Assembly (NCBI GenBank): GCA_001797035.1
Contig: MGOE01000012.1
Coordinates: 1-6,694 of the forward strand
Direction: 5' to 3'
DNA: 6,694 nt
From: Chloroflexi bacterium RBG_16_72_14
GTDB taxonomy: Bacteria > Chloroflexota > Limnocylindria > Limnocylindrales > CSP1-4
Below, piece after piece: positions 5,674 through 6,694 of the stretch. Under the pieces are notes generated by a model, which was not told where the DNA came from, made no database searches, and was given only the letters and a program-made list of their open reading frames with translations. How positions within the stretch are numbered: position 1 is the first letter of the stretch; each line of letters begins with the position of its first letter. Made by a program: the position numbers and the translations under genes.

Positions 5674-6635
5674 GGCCGCTCCCGGGTTAGGACGGCCTCG
5701 ACCTCGGCGCGTGTCGGCTGCGCGTCGGTGCCCCCGACGCCGAGCGTCGACAGCGACCCGCACGCGACGGCGAACCGCAGGCAAGCCGCCAGGTCCCGGC
5801 CCTCCAGCCAGGCTGCCAGGAACCCCGCGTCGAACGAGTCGCCGGCGCCCGTGGTGTCCACCGGCTCCACCGGCAGTGCCGGCACCCGCACGACGGCGCC
5901 CTGGGGCGTCGCCGCGAGCGCTCCCTGCGCGCCCAGCTTGACCACGACGACGGGCCGCGCCGCGCCCCGTGCGAGGGCAAGGGCCGCCCGCTCCGGGCCA
6001 TCGAGCCCGGCCAGGTGGCATGCCTCCGCCGCGTTGGGGAGCAGGACGTCCGACTCGGACGCGATCGCCTTCAGGCCCCCGTCCCACGTCCCGGATGGAT
6101 CCCAGTTCGGGTCCACGCTGATCGTCAGGCCGGTTGCGCGGGACGTGCGCGCCAGGGCCAGCAGCTCCGGCCAGGCCGGCGCCTGGATGAAGTAGCTGCC
6201 GATGTGCAGGTGCCGGGCGCGCGCGAGCATGGCCGCCGGCACGTCCGCGGCGCGCAGCTCGCCGACGGTCCCCCGAGAGGTGAGGATCGCGCGATCCGTG
6301 CCGTTGCCCAGGATGACCGAGGCCCCGGTCGGCAGCGCGGGGTGGACGCGGCAGGCGGTCGTGTCGAGGCCACGCTCGGCCATCGCCTCGAGCATGAACC
6401 GGCCGAGCGCATCGTCCCCGACCACCCCGGCCATGGCGACTCGCAGCCCCAGCCGCGCCGCTCCGCACGCGGTGATGACCGACGAGCTGCCGATGGCGAG
6501 CCGGATGGCGGCCACGAACCGCTCCCGCTGTCCGAACTGGGGCCGGGGGTCGGGGTCGTTGACGACGATGTCCGGGTTGATCTCGCCCGCCACCAGCAGG
6601 TCCAGGTCGCGCGGCGTGGAGCTCGACTCGGCCAT
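5670..6635 (-). CDS. PfkB-family carbohydrate kinase (ribokinase-like)
   Basis: Encodes a 321-residue ribokinase-superfamily protein, presumably a cytoplasmic ATP-dependent sugar or nucleoside kinase. It opens with LLVAGEINPDIVV (13-25), the usual first strand. It then has CGAARLGLRVAMAGVVGDDALGRF (57-80, key residues GVVGDD), SVDPNWDPS (173-181), LPNAAEA (199-205), KLGAQGA (233-239) and a textbook second PfkB signature DTTGAGDSFDAGF (260-272) with catalytic base Asp266. The first signature is unusual: where most members have GGxxxN, this one reads GSSSVIT (49-55), losing the second Gly and the sugar-contacting Asn. The substrate is therefore not assigned. The start is ATG 6635, 5 nt after the stop of an upstream gene. 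There is no clear ribosome-binding site, which suggests coupling to that gene. The 3' end overlaps the next kinase by 4 nt. Alternatives include adenosine-, fructo- or KDG-kinase-like activity. Confidence 0.9.
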   Translation of the reverse strand: MAESSSTPRDLDLLVAGEINPDIVVNDPDPRPQFGQRERFVAAIRLAIGSSSVITACGAARLGLRVAMAGVVGDDALGRFMLEAMAERGLDTTACRVHPALPTGASVILGNGTDRAILTSRGTVGELRAADVPAAMLARARHLHIGSYFIQAPAWPELLALARTSRATGLTISVDPNWDPSGTWDGGLKAIASESDVLLPNAAEACHLAGLDGPERAALALARGAARPVVVVKLGAQGALAATPQGAVVRVPALPVEPVDTTGAGDSFDAGFLAAWLEGRDLAACLRFAVACGSLSTLGVGGTDAQPTRAEVEAVLTRERP

Positions 6636-6640
6636 CGCGC

Positions 6641-6694
6641 TCAGTACCGGGCGTACCAGCCCTCGACCGGCGCGTCGGGCCGGCGGGCCGCCGT
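6641..6694 (-). CDS. C-terminal fragment of an upstream operon gene (runs off right edge)
   Basis: A minus-strand frame is open from the window edge to a TGA at 6643-6641. It encodes the last 17 residues, TAARRPDAPVEGWYARY. The stop lies 5 nt before the ATG of the ribokinase-like gene, the spacing expected within an operon. The fragment is too short to recognise. The frame was chosen because it ends at the right spot and the next gene lacks its own ribosome-binding site. Confidence 0.5.
   Translation of the reverse strand, partial: TAARRPDAPVEGWYARY

Noticed and set aside
5416..6195. Plus-strand frames opposite the two kinase genes
   Set aside because: Antisense shadows with low-complexity products; both kinase genes have full domain signatures on the minus strand.
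5674..6468. Single 590-residue fusion kinase on the minus strand
   Set aside because: The N-terminal part is an out-of-frame shadow of the ribokinase-like gene. The GTG at 5673 has its own ribosome-binding site and the upstream gene stops in a GTGA overlap.

Overview
This is a 6.7-kb stretch of very GC-rich bacterial chromosome. All genes look like ordinary, intact, tightly packed chromosomal genes. I see no mobile element, CRISPR array, tRNA or rRNA. The base composition, frequent GTG starts, the sequence style of the H+-pyrophosphatase and the presence of an ArgR repressor point to a high-GC Chloroflexota or Actinomycetota-like lineage. Uncultured Chloroflexota is my best guess, from protein 'feel' only, so lineage confidence is moderate to low.

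Layout, left to right. (1) Minus strand, positions 1-714: signal peptidase I (lepB, 124-714) followed 16 nt downstream by the start of a membrane protein that runs off the left edge. (2) Positions 715-1027: a divergent control region. It holds a candidate leaderless-type -10 box for lepB, a 23-bp near-perfect palindrome (795-817), a good sigma-70-type promoter facing hppA (831-860) and a roughly 160-nt structured leader. (3) Plus strand, 1028-4689: hppA (membrane H+-pumping pyrophosphatase, K+-independent type), a 144-nt spacer with short hairpins and a direct repeat, then uppP (undecaprenyl-diphosphate phosphatase), and 23 nt later argR (arginine repressor). (4) Minus strand, 4696-6694: two different PfkB/ribokinase-superfamily sugar kinases joined by a 4-nt GTGA stop/start overlap. 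They are preceded 5 nt upstream by the last 17 codons of another gene at the right edge. The argR and kinase stop codons face each other with only 6 nt between them.

How the genes may work together. lepB and uppP serve the cell envelope (protein export and recycling of the lipid carrier for peptidoglycan). hppA recovers energy from the pyrophosphate released by biosynthesis, including isoprenoid and nucleotide-sugar synthesis. argR acts mostly in trans on arginine genes, none of which is in the window. The two-kinase operon probably phosphorylates a sugar and a sugar phosphate, with unknown substrates. I found no convincing undescribed system. The most interesting non-coding signals are the palindrome placed upstream of the hppA promoter and the -10 box immediately before lepB. 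The most interesting coding signal is the coupled pair of PfkB kinases with altered sugar-side motifs.
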